Assembly (NCBI GenBank): GCA_040902745.1
Contig: JBBDWR010000026.1
Location: 1 to 61,294, forward strand
DNA length: 61,294 bases
Reading direction: 5' to 3'
Source: JBBDWR01 sp040902745
Lineage (GTDB): Bacteria > Actinomycetota > UBA4738 > HRBIN12
In this document: piece after piece, positions 23,376 through 31,625 of the stretch
Layout: the number at the start of each line of letters is the position of its first letter
How positions within the stretch are numbered: position 1 is the first letter of the stretch
Program-made: the position numbers and the translations under genes
Notes under the pieces: generated by a model
The model's input: the letters and a program-made list of their open reading frames with translations, nothing else
What the model was told of the DNA's origin: nothing
Databases searched by the model: none

Positions 23376-25073
23376 CTACAGGTGCGGTTCCGCCTCCACC
23401 CGCTCGACGTCGCCGCGCACCGCCAGGGAACGCGCGAGGTCGCCGAACACCGGCACGTCACCGGGGTCGAGCGCGAGCAAGCATATCGTCTGCTCTCCAG
23501 CGGTCGTTGCAAGGAAGGTGATCGACGGCAGCACGCGGAGCTCCTCGGCGGCCGCAGCGGTCCCGACGACCCGGAACACCGGCGCTCCGACGGGGAAGCC
23601 GCCCTCCCGGCGACGTTCGAGCTCGATCCGGTGGAACCGTTCGGGACTGCCTCGAACGACCGACTGCACGGCAGGATCGTTCGGCGTGGACGACTGCACT
23701 ATCACCCGCCCGTTCGGCGCCGCCCAGGTCGCCGCCTCGATCCAGGTCGTGAGCGCGCGTTCGATCGCCGAGATGCCGGGGCGTCGCGCGGCGAGATCCG
23801 CATCGAGGATCGCGACCAGGTCCAGATCCAGCGGACCGAGATCCCCCACCGATTCCGGCCCACCGACCAGCACGCCCTCTTCGGCCGCGCGTTCGCCGAA
23901 CATCCCGGAGGCTCGATCGGCTGCACGAACGGGAACGGTCGCGATCCGCGCTGCCCACTGCTCCACGTGTTCCGCGCCGCCTCGGCGAAGACCGAACTCG
24001 CGCGCACCACACGAGGTGCAGATCCCTTCCGCGCCACACACCACGCACCGCACCCTCCCCTGTTGCGCGCGTAGCACTCCACCGCACGCCGCGCACGCCG
24101 CCGGGTGCCCACACTTCCTACAAACCTGCGCGACCCCCGCCCCGGGAAGTGGGGAGAACAAGAACGCACGCCGGACCGTCTTCAACGCGCTCGTCAAGCG
24201 AGGAGCGCGCCCCTCCGGCCCCGGGCGGACCACCTCAACCGGCGGCCAGTGGCGACGAGCCGGTTCGACCTGCACGGCCCCGAGCACACTCGATTCGACC
24301 GACGGCGCAGGTGCAGAAAGGACGCACGCCGCGGCATCGATCTCGGCCCGCGCCAGTGCGACGTCGCGTACGTGGTAATACGGCGCGCGGTCCTCACGAT
24401 GAGCCGGGTGCGACTCCCGCGACAACAGGACGAGTCCGACATCGGCCAGCGGCGCGAAAACCGCGGGCCGCGTTCCGATCACAACGTCGTAGCGTCCCGC
24501 GGCGATCTCGAGCCATCGCCGGTACCGCAGGCGCTTGGACCCGCCGGCGAACAGGGTCGCGCGATCACCGAAGACCTCGAGGAGCCGCTCGGCGGTCGCG
24601 GGCACGGGGTCGGCCTGTGGGACCAGGACGATCGCACGCCGACCCGCGCGGAGCGCGCGGCCGACCGCGTCGAGAGCGATGTCGATCTCATCCTCCGGGG
24701 CCGGCCGGACCACGAACACGCCGCGTCTTGCATCGAGCCCTTCGCGAACCGCCGCGCCCTCTCGGTAGGCAGCCCATGGATCCGCAACCGCCGGCTCCAG
24801 CGGCTCACCGAGGCCGCCCGGCTCAACGCGCACCCAACCCTTTTCCTCGGAGACGACGCGCGGGGGCGCACATCGGCCTAGCACCGCCGCCAGCGGAGCG
24901 ACGTAACGGGCGGCAACCCAGCGGCAGAGCTTGAGCCCTCGCTCGTCGAACGAGGGCACCGGCGAGACGCGGACGCGCACCGGCAGGATCCGCTTCGGCA
25001 CCTCGTCGGTCGGGCCCAGTACCCAGCCCCGCACCTTGCGGCCATGGAACAGCACCTCGACGAGGCTTCCCAC
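23376..25073 (-). CDS. priA: PriA-like primosomal protein with degenerate helicase motifs
   Basis: PriA restarts stalled replication forks. The frame from GTG at 25073 gives 565 residues, but PriA-like sequence continues upstream to about 25157 (PVAICVDRPLLSLDRAFTYD), where no ATG, GTG or TTG occurs; the true start is unresolved. The zinc-binding part is intact, with four CxxC pairs (VCRKCG, CAACG, CVVCG, CTSCG). The Walker A site expected as GVTGSGKTE reads RPAPEDE, and the DEEH box reads SRESH, so ATPase activity is probably lost. This is known for actinobacterial PriA proteins and fits a structural role. It lies between metK and def-fmt. Confidence 0.85.
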   Translation of the reverse strand: MGSLVEVLFHGRKVRGWVLGPTDEVPKRILPVRVRVSPVPSFDERGLKLCRWVAARYVAPLAAVLGRCAPPRVVSEEKGWVRVEPGGLGEPLEPAVADPWAAYREGAAVREGLDARRGVFVVRPAPEDEIDIALDAVGRALRAGRRAIVLVPQADPVPATAERLLEVFGDRATLFAGGSKRLRYRRWLEIAAGRYDVVIGTRPAVFAPLADVGLVLLSRESHPAHREDRAPYYHVRDVALARAEIDAAACVLSAPAPSVESSVLGAVQVEPARRHWPPVEVVRPGPEGRAPRLTSALKTVRRAFLFSPLPGAGVAQVCRKCGHPAACAACGGVLRAQQGRVRCVVCGAEGICTSCGAREFGLRRGGAEHVEQWAARIATVPVRAADRASGMFGERAAEEGVLVGGPESVGDLGPLDLDLVAILDADLAARRPGISAIERALTTWIEAATWAAPNGRVIVQSSTPNDPAVQSVVRGSPERFHRIELERRREGGFPVGAPVFRVVGTAAAAEELRVLPSITFLATTAGEQTICLLALDPGDVPVFGDLARSLAVRGDVERVEAEPHL

Positions 25074-25176
25074 TCCCGCTTCGAGTTCGGCGTTCAGGTC
25101 GTAGGTGAACGCTCGGTCCAGGGAGAGCAGCGGGCGATCGACGCAGATCGCGACCGGGCCCGAGCAGACGGGCGCG

Positions 25177-26367
25177 TCAGCCGAGCGCGCGACGGAGGTC
25201 GTCGGCGCGATCGGTTGCCTCCCACGGGAACTCCTTGCGGCCGAAGTGACCGTAGGCGGCCGTGTCCTTGTAGATCGGGCGGCGAAGGTCGAGGTCGCGA
25301 ATGATCGCTGCGGGGCGAAAGTCGAACAGTTGCCAGACGGTATCGACGATCGCGCTCGGGTCGGCCGTCTCCGTGCCGAAAGTGTCGATCGCGAGCGACA
25401 CGGGGTGCGCGGTGCCGATCGCGTACGCGACCTGGATCTGCACGCGATCGGCGACTCCCGCAGCCACGAGGTTCTTGGCGACGTAGCGGGCCATGTAGGC
25501 GGCGGAGCGATCGACCTTGGTCGGGTCCTTGCCGGAGAAGCACCCGCCCCCGTGCGGGGCCATGCCTCCGTAGGTGTCGACGATGATCTTGCGGCCGGTC
25601 AGGCCCGTGTCGGCCTTGGGACCGCCGATCTCGAACCGGCCGGTCGGGTTCACGAGCACACGAACACCTTCAGAATCCAGCTCGGGGAACTCCTTGAGAA
25701 CGGGATCGATGACCTCCGTCTCGATGTCGGGGGCCAGCAGCGTCGCGACGTCCACTTCCTCGCGGTGTTGTGCCGAGATCAAGACGGTGTCGACCTTGAC
25801 GGGGCGGCCGCCCTCGTAGGCGATCGACACCTGGCTCTTGCCGTCGGGGCGCAGGTACGGAACGACACCGGCCTTGCGGACATCTGCCAACCGCCTGGTG
25901 AGCCGGTGCGCCATCGCGATCGGCACCGGCATCAACCCCTCGGTGTCACGGCATGCGTACCCGAACATCATCCCCTGGTCGCCCGCGCCGAGGGAGTCCA
26001 TCTCGTCGACCGAGTGTTCCTCCCGATGCTCCAGCGCGTCGTCGACGCCGCGCGCGATGTCTGGCGACTGCTCTTGGATCGAGGTGACGACGCCGCAGGT
26101 CTCCCCGTCGAGTCCGAACTTCGCGTCCGTGTAGCCGATCTCCGAAACCGTCTCGCGGACGATCGCCGGGATGTCGATGTATTCGGAGGTGCTGATCTCG
26201 CCCGCGACCATCACGAGCCCGGTCGTGACGAGCGTCTCGCAGGCGACCCGCCCGTCGGGGTCGACGGTCAGGATCCCGTCGAGCACCGCGTCGGAGAGTT
26301 GGTCGGCTAGCTTGTCTGGATGGCCTTCGGTCACCGACTCGGAGGAGAACAGGTAGCCCTTCGACAT
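25177..26367 (-). CDS. metK: S-adenosylmethionine synthetase
   Basis: Makes SAM from methionine and ATP. The 396-residue product has the expected signatures: FSSESVTEGHPDK at the N-terminus, GAGDQGMMFGYA in the middle and GGGCFSGKDPTKVDRSAAY near residue 265. The ATG at 26367 is preceded at 7 nt by TATACT, suggesting a leaderless mRNA; longer in-frame starts are ignored. It supplies the methyl donor used by the RNA methyltransferases encoded nearby (rsmB and the trmH fusion). The priA frame extends into its 3' end. Confidence 0.97.
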   Translation of the reverse strand: MSKGYLFSSESVTEGHPDKLADQLSDAVLDGILTVDPDGRVACETLVTTGLVMVAGEISTSEYIDIPAIVRETVSEIGYTDAKFGLDGETCGVVTSIQEQSPDIARGVDDALEHREEHSVDEMDSLGAGDQGMMFGYACRDTEGLMPVPIAMAHRLTRRLADVRKAGVVPYLRPDGKSQVSIAYEGGRPVKVDTVLISAQHREEVDVATLLAPDIETEVIDPVLKEFPELDSEGVRVLVNPTGRFEIGGPKADTGLTGRKIIVDTYGGMAPHGGGCFSGKDPTKVDRSAAYMARYVAKNLVAAGVADRVQIQVAYAIGTAHPVSLAIDTFGTETADPSAIVDTVWQLFDFRPAAIIRDLDLRRPIYKDTAAYGHFGRKEFPWEATDRADDLRRALG

Positions 26368-26374
26368 GGCGCGG

Positions 26375-26380
26375 AGTATA
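26375..26380 (-). promoter_or_regulatory. -10 box directly before metK
   Basis: TATACT on the minus strand ends 7 nt before the metK ATG, the right distance for transcription starting at the start codon. There is no recognisable -35, so this is a moderate call. Confidence 0.45.
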
Positions 26381-26440
26381 TCGGCCTCGCCCGACGCCGC
26401 CGCCGACACCCGCCCGGCGCCGAGCGACCGAGCCCGAGGA

Positions 26441-27622
26441 TCAGCCGTAGAGGTTGTCGAGCCGATCGCAGATCGTGGTCGCGAGCTCGCGCTTGGTCCA
26501 CGTGCGCAGCTCGGTGGCCTCACCGGTTCGCGACAACAGCATGGCGTGGTTGGTCTCCGAGCCGAATCCCGTTCCCTCGCGACCGACTTCGTTGACGACG
26601 ATCAGGTCCAACGACTTCTTCTCGAGCTTGTCCCGACCGGCCACCTCGAGATCGGAGGTCTCAGCGGCGAATCCCACCAGCACCTGTGATTCCTTTCGCT
26701 CCCCGAGTTCGGCCAGGATGTCCGCCGTCGGCACCAGATCGATCTCCGGGACGCCCAGTTCCTTCTTCAGCTTGCCGTCGGCCGCCCGAGCGGGGCGGAA
26801 GTCGGCGACCGCGGCTGCCATCACGACGGCGTCGGCAGCATCGAACTCCGCGAGCACCGCATCGCGCATCTGCTCGGCCGTCTCGACGGGGAGCACGCGC
26901 ACGCCCGGGGGCGGCGCCACCGTCCCGGGCCCCAGGACGAGCGTGACCGTCGCGCCGCGAGCGGACGCCTCACGTGCGACCTCGATCCCCATGCGTCCGC
27001 TCGAACGGTTCCCGACGAACCGCACGGGGTCGATCGGTTCGTGCGTCGGCCCGGCCGTGACGAGGATGCGCCATTCGCCCAGGTCGCCTCGGCCGCCGAT
27101 CGCGTCTTCGCAGGCACGCACGATGTCCTCGGGCTCGGCCAGCCGGCCCTCGCCACGATCACCGGCAGCCAGCGGACCCTCGACGGGCCCGACGATGTGC
27201 ACGCCACGGTCGCCGAGGAGCTGAACGTTGTGCCGGGTCGCGGGGTGTTCCCACATCCCGGTATGCATCGCGGGAGCCACGATCAGCGGGCACGTCGCTT
27301 CCAGCAGGGTGGACGTCAGAAGGTCGTCGGCGAGCCCGAGCGCGAGCTTGCCGAGGACGTTGGCCGTCGCGGGCGCGACCACCGCGAGATCCGCATCGCG
27401 CGCGAGGCGAACGTGGGGGATGGTTCCCGGGGTCTCCCACAGCGAGGTGTGCACGGGCTCGCCCGTGAGTGCCGCGAACGTATCGACCCCCACGAACCGC
27501 TCGGCGTTGGCGGTCATCACGACGGAGACCCTCGCGCCGGCTCCCGTGAGCAGCCGAGCCAGATGAGCTGCCTTGTAGGCGGCGATGCCACCCGTTACGC
27601 CGAGCAGGACCCGGCGTCCCAA
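26441..27622 (-). CDS. coaBC: phosphopantothenoylcysteine decarboxylase / phosphopantothenate-cysteine ligase
   Basis: Bifunctional enzyme for steps two and three of coenzyme A synthesis. The N-terminal flavoprotein decarboxylase (CoaC, about 1-180) has LGVTGGIAAYKA, VVAPATANVLGKLALGLADDL and the PAMHTGMWEHPA segment. The C-terminal ligase (CoaB, about 195-390) starts at WRILVTAGPTHEPIDPVRF and has NRSSGRMG, MAAAVADFRP and KLKKE. The start is probably the TTG at 27622, 8 bp after the rpoZ stop, giving 393 residues; a TTG further upstream lies inside rpoZ. Order gmk-rpoZ-coaBC-metK is standard for the phylum. Confidence 0.94.
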   Translation of the reverse strand: MGRRVLLGVTGGIAAYKAAHLARLLTGAGARVSVVMTANAERFVGVDTFAALTGEPVHTSLWETPGTIPHVRLARDADLAVVAPATANVLGKLALGLADDLLTSTLLEATCPLIVAPAMHTGMWEHPATRHNVQLLGDRGVHIVGPVEGPLAAGDRGEGRLAEPEDIVRACEDAIGGRGDLGEWRILVTAGPTHEPIDPVRFVGNRSSGRMGIEVAREASARGATVTLVLGPGTVAPPPGVRVLPVETAEQMRDAVLAEFDAADAVVMAAAVADFRPARAADGKLKKELGVPEIDLVPTADILAELGERKESQVLVGFAAETSDLEVAGRDKLEKKSLDLIVVNEVGREGTGFGSETNHAMLLSRTGEATELRTWTKRELATTICDRLDNLYG

Positions 27623-27629
27623 CAGGGGA

Positions 27630-27875
27630 CTACTCGATGCCAATCTCGTCGGGGCGCTCGGCGCTGATCTTGCCTTCGGCGACTTCTTCGAGGGCAAGGC
27701 TGAGCGGCTTGTTCCGCAATCCGGTCTCGACCAGGGGCGGGATGAACTCTCCGCGGCCCTCGCCGAGCTGGCTGTAGTAGTTGTTGATCTCGCGAGCCCG
27801 CTTGGCCGACAGGATCACGAGGGAGTACTTCGAGTCCACGTGGGCGAGCAGGTCGTCGATCTTCGGCTCGATCAT
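27630..27875 (-). CDS. rpoZ: RNA polymerase omega subunit
   Basis: Small core RNA polymerase subunit that helps fold beta-prime. The 81-residue product starts at the ATG at 27875, with GGAGG 8 nt upstream. It has MIEPKIDDLLAHVDSKYSL, the conserved AKRAREINNYYSQL and a C-terminal PLSLALEEVAEGKI stretch. It lies between gmk and coaBC. A TATACT at 27952-27957, inside the end of gmk, may give rpoZ an extra promoter. Confidence 0.95.
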   Translation of the reverse strand: MIEPKIDDLLAHVDSKYSLVILSAKRAREINNYYSQLGEGRGEFIPPLVETGLRNKPLSLALEEVAEGKISAERPDEIGIE

Positions 27876-27927
27876 TCCGGGGTGCCTCCATGCTGGGTGT
27901 CCGGGGTGGGATCGGCGGGGACCGGAG

Positions 27928-28512
27928 CTAGGCCCGCCCACGCCGCTGTTGGAGTATAGCCGCGACCTGCGCGGTTGCCCGCTCGAGGTCGTCGTTGACC
28001 ACGGTGGCGTCCTGTAGCCGGTCCGCCTCGGTGATCTCCCGATCGGCCTCAGCCAGGCGCTGCTCGACCTCCGCAGGGGTCTCCGTGCCTCGTGCGCGCA
28101 GCCGCTCCCGCAACACCTCACGGAACCGCTCCCGATCCGGCGGCGCGAGGAAGATCAGCGTCGCGTCGGGCGCGACCCGGCGGATCTGCCGGGCGCCCTG
28201 GACGTCGACATCGAGGAGAACGTCCCTTCCGGCAGCGCGGGCCTTGCGCACGGGCCCGGCCGGGGTGCCGTACCGCCTGCCGAACACGTCGGCCCACTCG
28301 AGCAACTCGCCGTCCTCGATCAACTCGTCGAAGCGCTCGGGGGTCAGGAACAGGTAGTCGCGGCCCTCGACCTCTCCGGGGCGCGGCTTGCGCGTCGTCG
28401 CGGAGACGGAGAAGAACAACCCCCCCGGGTTCGACTGCAGGAGGCGCGCGATCACGCTTCCCTTGCCGACCCCGGAGGGGCCGAAGATGACGTAGAGACC
28501 GCCCTCGTCCAG
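27928..28512 (-). CDS. gmk: guanylate kinase, probable CTG start
   Basis: Phosphorylates GMP to GDP. The P-loop is in GPSGVGKGSVIARL, followed by SATTRKPRPGEVEGRDY, the GMP-binding EWADVFGRRYGTP and LLDVDVQGARQIR. The first ATG/GTG/TTG in the frame is a GTG at 28455 that would cut away the P-loop, which cannot be right. The frame is open upstream, and the only plausible initiator is a CTG at 28510-28512, 4 bp after the mihF stop. This gives 194 residues and the usual distance to the P-loop. There is no Shine-Dalgarno, so translation may depend on ribosomes ending mihF. A sequencing error is the alternative. Confidence 0.9.
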   Translation of the reverse strand: MDEGGLYVIFGPSGVGKGSVIARLLQSNPGGLFFSVSATTRKPRPGEVEGRDYLFLTPERFDELIEDGELLEWADVFGRRYGTPAGPVRKARAAGRDVLLDVDVQGARQIRRVAPDATLIFLAPPDRERFREVLRERLRARGTETPAEVEQRLAEADREITEADRLQDATVVNDDLERATAQVAAILQQRRGRA

Positions 28513-28516
28513 CGGA

Positions 28517-28828
28517 CTACTTGGCGAACTTGAGGAGCAACTGCTCGCGTTGCTTGGCCCCCAGGCCTCGAACGCGACGGCTCGCAGAGATGTCGAGTTC
28601 TTCCATGATCTTCGTTGCCCGGACCTTCCCCACGCCGGGCAGCGACTCCAGCACGTTCGAAACCTTCATCTTGCCGACGATGTCGTCGCCGGACCTCGCG
28701 AGGAGCGCATCGAGCGTGAGCTTGCCGGACTTCAGCTGCGCTTTGATCTCCGCACGCTTCTTGCGTGCCTCTGCAGCCTTGGCAAGCGCGTCCTTGCGCT
28801 GCTCCTCGGTGAGCTGGGGCAGGGGCAT
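28517..28828 (-). CDS. mihF: actinobacterial integration host factor (mIHF)
   Basis: Nucleoid-associated DNA-binding protein typical of Actinobacteria, where it is essential in some species. The 103-residue product has a basic helical N-terminal half (EEQRKDALAKAAEARKKRAE) and a helix-two-turn-helix core with VLESLPGVGKVRATKIMEEL, ending in RRVRGLGAKQREQLL. The start is the ATG at 28828 with GGAGG 7 nt upstream; a longer frame lies beyond the promoter and is not credible. It has its own promoter and heads the mihF-gmk-rpoZ-coaBC unit downstream of the pyrimidine operon. Confidence 0.96.
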   Translation of the reverse strand: MPLPQLTEEQRKDALAKAAEARKKRAEIKAQLKSGKLTLDALLARSGDDIVGKMKVSNVLESLPGVGKVRATKIMEELDISASRRVRGLGAKQREQLLLKFAK

Positions 28829-28867
28829 GTAGTTGCCTCCTTCGTATCGGGTGTTGAGGACCTCGGG

Positions 28868-28896
28868 AGTATACGCACGCCCTCCGATGGGGGCAA
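28868..28896 (-). promoter_or_regulatory. mihF promoter
   Basis: The minus strand shows -35 TTGCCC (28891-28896), a 17-nt spacer and -10 TATACT (28868-28873). It is followed by a leader of about 33 nt with the GGAGG ribosome-binding site. This strong arrangement separates mihF-gmk-rpoZ from the pyr operon. Confidence 0.7.
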
Positions 28897-28974
28897 TGCC
28901 GAATAAGGCCGTGACCTGTGGGTTTGAAGCCACCCTCCACCTACCCCTGAGGTCCACCGGGAACCGGCGAGAAC

Positions 28975-28991
28975 GCCGTCGTTGCGACGGC
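28975..28991 (-). terminator. possible terminator hairpin after pyrF
   Basis: GCCGTCG-3 nt-CGACGGC forms a perfect 7-bp stem about 45 bp downstream of the pyrF stop. On the minus strand it is followed by GTTCTCG, a poor U-run, so intrinsic termination is only possible. The rest of 28897-29036 shows no gene. Confidence 0.35.
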
Positions 28992-29036
28992 TCCGTGCGG
29001 CGCCGGCGCAACGCGATGCGGCGAGCCCCTCGCGCG

Positions 29037-29720
29037 TCAGCGTACCGACGCGAGGATCGAACGCGCGGCGCCGGCGGGATCCTCCGCGCTCGTGATCGGT
29101 CGTCCGATCACGAGGAAGTCCGCTCCGCGTTCGATCGCTTCAGACGGGGTGAGGATGCGAACCTGATCGTGGCCATTCGATCCGGCCGGTCGGATCCCGG
29201 GGACGATGAGACAGAACGCTTCCCCGACCACCTCGCGCACCGTGGACACGTCCTCGCCGGATACAACGCACGCGGTGGCTCCGGCGGACTTCGCTTCGAA
29301 CGCGAGCGACGCCGAAGACGCGAGCTCCTCACCGGACACGCTGGACAGCACGGTCACCGCGGCAAGCAGCGGCGGTGGCACGCCGGCCTCCTCTGCGCCT
29401 TCGCGCGAACCCTGTGCGGCCGCCGCGATCATCGCCGCCCCCCCGAGGGCATGCACGGTGAACATCGACACGCCGAGCGCCGCGACGTTTCGCGAAGCCT
29501 CCCGAACCGTGTTCGGGATGTCGTGCAGCTTGAGATCGAGGAACACGGGCGCGTGCGACGCGAGCCGGCGAACCGCATCGGGGCCGTGCGCCGTGAACAG
29601 TTGCAGTCCGACCTTGATCGAACCGACGTAGGGGGCCAGTTCCCGGACGGTCGACTCGGCTTCGTCGAGACGGGAAACATCGACCGCCACGATCACCGGG
29701 TTCTCGGGTCGCGGGATCAT
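29037..29720 (-). CDS. pyrF: orotidine-5'-phosphate decarboxylase
   Basis: Last step of UMP synthesis. The 227-residue product is of the type typified by FLDLKLHDIPNTV, with the catalytic Lys-Asp array, and ends with VPGIRPAGSNGHDQVR and ADFLVIGRPIT. The N-terminus NPVIVAVDVSRLDEAE carries the first active-site aspartate. It overlaps pyrD by 4 bp (ATGA) and is the last gene of the pyr operon. Confidence 0.96.
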   Translation of the reverse strand: MIPRPENPVIVAVDVSRLDEAESTVRELAPYVGSIKVGLQLFTAHGPDAVRRLASHAPVFLDLKLHDIPNTVREASRNVAALGVSMFTVHALGGAAMIAAAAQGSREGAEEAGVPPPLLAAVTVLSSVSGEELASSASLAFEAKSAGATACVVSGEDVSTVREVVGEAFCLIVPGIRPAGSNGHDQVRILTPSEAIERGADFLVIGRPITSAEDPAGAARSILASVR

Positions 29721-30703
29721 CGCGCACCCTCGGGTCCGGCGCCGCCGGCCGCCCCGGGAGGAGGGATGCCCGCCGCCGGTGCCCGGAGGCGACCCCGGAT
29801 ATCGGCCGGGGAGGTCAGGCCCTTGCCGCGCAGATAGCCCACCAGGCCGGACGCGACGCGGGCGGCGCCTGCCGGGTCAACAAGCATGGCCGTGCCGACC
29901 TGGATCGCCCACGCGCCCGCCAGAAGCAGCTCGGCGGCGTCGGAACCCGTCCAGACCCCGCCCACGCCCATGATCGGCACCTCGGGCATCGCGTTCGCAA
30001 CCTGGTGGATCGCACGCAATGCGAGCGGACGAACCGCAGGACCGGACAGGTACCCCTGCACCGAACCCAGCGCAGGAGCCAGCTCGTCCGCGTTCACGGC
30101 CATCCCGGGTACACCGTCGATCATGGTGAGCCCATGTGCTCCGGCGCGGACGCATGCGCCCGCCGCTTCGACCAGCCCGACCTGCAGCGCCGGAAGTTTC
30201 GCGAACACCGGCACCTGTGCGCGCCGGGCCACGGCCCCGGTGACCTCGGCGCACCGCTCGGGACGAGCCGTGAAGGGCTGCCCGTCGAGTTCTTCGTCGG
30301 GCCCGGCCAGATAGACCTCGAGCGCTACGACACCGGGCGCCCCGTCGAGCGCCGCCGTCACGCGGACGTACTCTTCGAGCGATCCTCCGGCGACCGACAC
30401 GATCACGGGCAGGCTCATGCTGGCCATGTGCAGCAGATCGTCGGCCACGAAGGCGTCCACTCCTGGGTTCTGGAGCCCGACCATCGAGAGCAGTCCGGAG
30501 GGCGTCTCGGCGGCCCGGGGGGACGGAGCGCCCTTTCGCGGCGCCGCGGTCACGGTCCGCGAGACGACCCCTCCGACCCCCGAGCGATCGAACAGGGGAC
30601 CGAGCTCGCGGCCCGATCCGAAACACCCCGACGCCACCAGCACCGCTCCCGGGAGGACGAGCCCGTTGAGATCGACCTGCGGGGACACACCTTTCACCGC
30701 CAC
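29717..30703 (-). CDS. pyrD: dihydroorotate dehydrogenase, catalytic subunit (type 1B)
   Basis: Oxidises dihydroorotate to orotate using FMN; paired with PyrK, so NAD-linked class 1B. The 328-residue product starts at GTG 30703 (VAVKGVSPQVDLNG). It has SGCFGSGRE near the N-terminus, GLQNPGVDAF, and the FMN-binding GVGGVWTGSDAAELLLAGA near the C-terminus. The active-site loop region LEVYLAGPDEE lacks the usual NxSCPN form, so the active-site base should be checked. A GTG at 30697 is an alternative start. It follows pyrK by 49 bp and overlaps pyrF by 4 bp. Confidence 0.88.
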   Translation of the reverse strand: MAVKGVSPQVDLNGLVLPGAVLVASGCFGSGRELGPLFDRSGVGGVVSRTVTAAPRKGAPSPRAAETPSGLLSMVGLQNPGVDAFVADDLLHMASMSLPVIVSVAGGSLEEYVRVTAALDGAPGVVALEVYLAGPDEELDGQPFTARPERCAEVTGAVARRAQVPVFAKLPALQVGLVEAAGACVRAGAHGLTMIDGVPGMAVNADELAPALGSVQGYLSGPAVRPLALRAIHQVANAMPEVPIMGVGGVWTGSDAAELLLAGAWAIQVGTAMLVDPAGAARVASGLVGYLRGKGLTSPADIRGRLRAPAAGIPPPGAAGGAGPEGAR

Positions 30704-30752
30704 CGCAGCCCCATCCCTTCTCCGGCGACGGCGCCTGCGCGCGCGCTGCTCA

Positions 30753-31625
30753 TCAGTCGGGCCACGCCCGCACCACGGGGAATCCTTCGGGAGGGGTGGG
30801 CAACATCTGCGGACGCGCTCCCAGCCACTGATCCCATAGCACCCGCGCCGGGTTGAACACCGGACCGTCCACGCAGGCCCGCAACGAGTCGTAGCCGGAG
30901 CCGTCCTTGCGCGCAACCGGGACGGTGCACGTGTAGCACAGCCCGTACCCACACCCCATGCGCTCCTCGACCGCGATCTGGGCCGGCAGTCCGCGCCCGG
31001 CGCAGAACTCAGCGACCCCTCGTAGCGTGTCCTTCGGGCCGGCCGCGTACAGCACCTGTGCACCCGTTTGCTCGACGATGCCCGGCAGCGCATCGAGCAC
31101 ACTGCCCCGTTCACCCATGCTGCCGTCGGCGGTCATGAACGCGACCGTCTGCGACAGCCGCTTGCCCTCGATCGGCTTGAACACGTGCTCCAGATCCTGC
31201 GCGCCGACGAGCAGATCGACGCGCTTGCCCCTCGCGCGAAGCTCCTGCGCCAGGAAGTAGAGCGATCCCGCCCCGTGTCCTTCTGCGACGAGCAAGCAAT
31301 TCGTCAGCCGTCGCGGATAGGCGAACGGATTGCCGATCGGTCCCAGGACGTCGAGGAACGAGTGAGCCCGCTGGTTCGCCAGCCACGCGGTCCCGTGCCC
31401 GTGCTGCTCGAACGTGAACTCCAGCGTGCCCGCCCATCCTCCGCGCCTCGACGATTGGTGGATCGAGAAATGACGACGCAACAGGAACTCGCGGCCGTCG
31501 GGCATCGCGACCGACAGGAACTGGCCCGGGCGCGCGCTTTCGGCGATCTCGGGCGCGACGATCGTGACCGAGTGGTACGCGCCGTAGCTCCGGTTGCTCA
31601 GGATCTCTGCTCGAGCGCGTTTCAC
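30753..31625 (-). CDS. pyrK: dihydroorotate dehydrogenase electron transfer subunit
   Basis: FAD and 2Fe-2S protein that passes electrons from PyrD to NAD. The 290-residue product has the FAD-binding domain (ARPGQFLSVAMPDG, then LRRHFSIHQ), the NAD-binding part (NCLLVAEGHGAGSLYFLAQ) and a C-terminal 2Fe-2S site with cysteines in GCGYGLCYTCTVPV and ACVDGPVF. The start is GTG at 31625, overlapping the carB TGA as GTGA; the longer frame runs inside carB. The order carB-pyrK-pyrD-pyrF is typical of the class 1B enzyme. Confidence 0.93.
   Translation of the reverse strand: MKRARAEILSNRSYGAYHSVTIVAPEIAESARPGQFLSVAMPDGREFLLRRHFSIHQSSRRGGWAGTLEFTFEQHGHGTAWLANQRAHSFLDVLGPIGNPFAYPRRLTNCLLVAEGHGAGSLYFLAQELRARGKRVDLLVGAQDLEHVFKPIEGKRLSQTVAFMTADGSMGERGSVLDALPGIVEQTGAQVLYAAGPKDTLRGVAEFCAGRGLPAQIAVEERMGCGYGLCYTCTVPVARKDGSGYDSLRACVDGPVFNPARVLWDQWLGARPQMLPTPPEGFPVVRAWPD

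Noticed and set aside
21769..24378. A plus-strand open frame of 869 codons opposite rsmB, def-fmt and priA
   Set aside because: Same reason: composition bias and no recognisable motifs. Similar shadows exist at 31709-34054 and 55508-58024.
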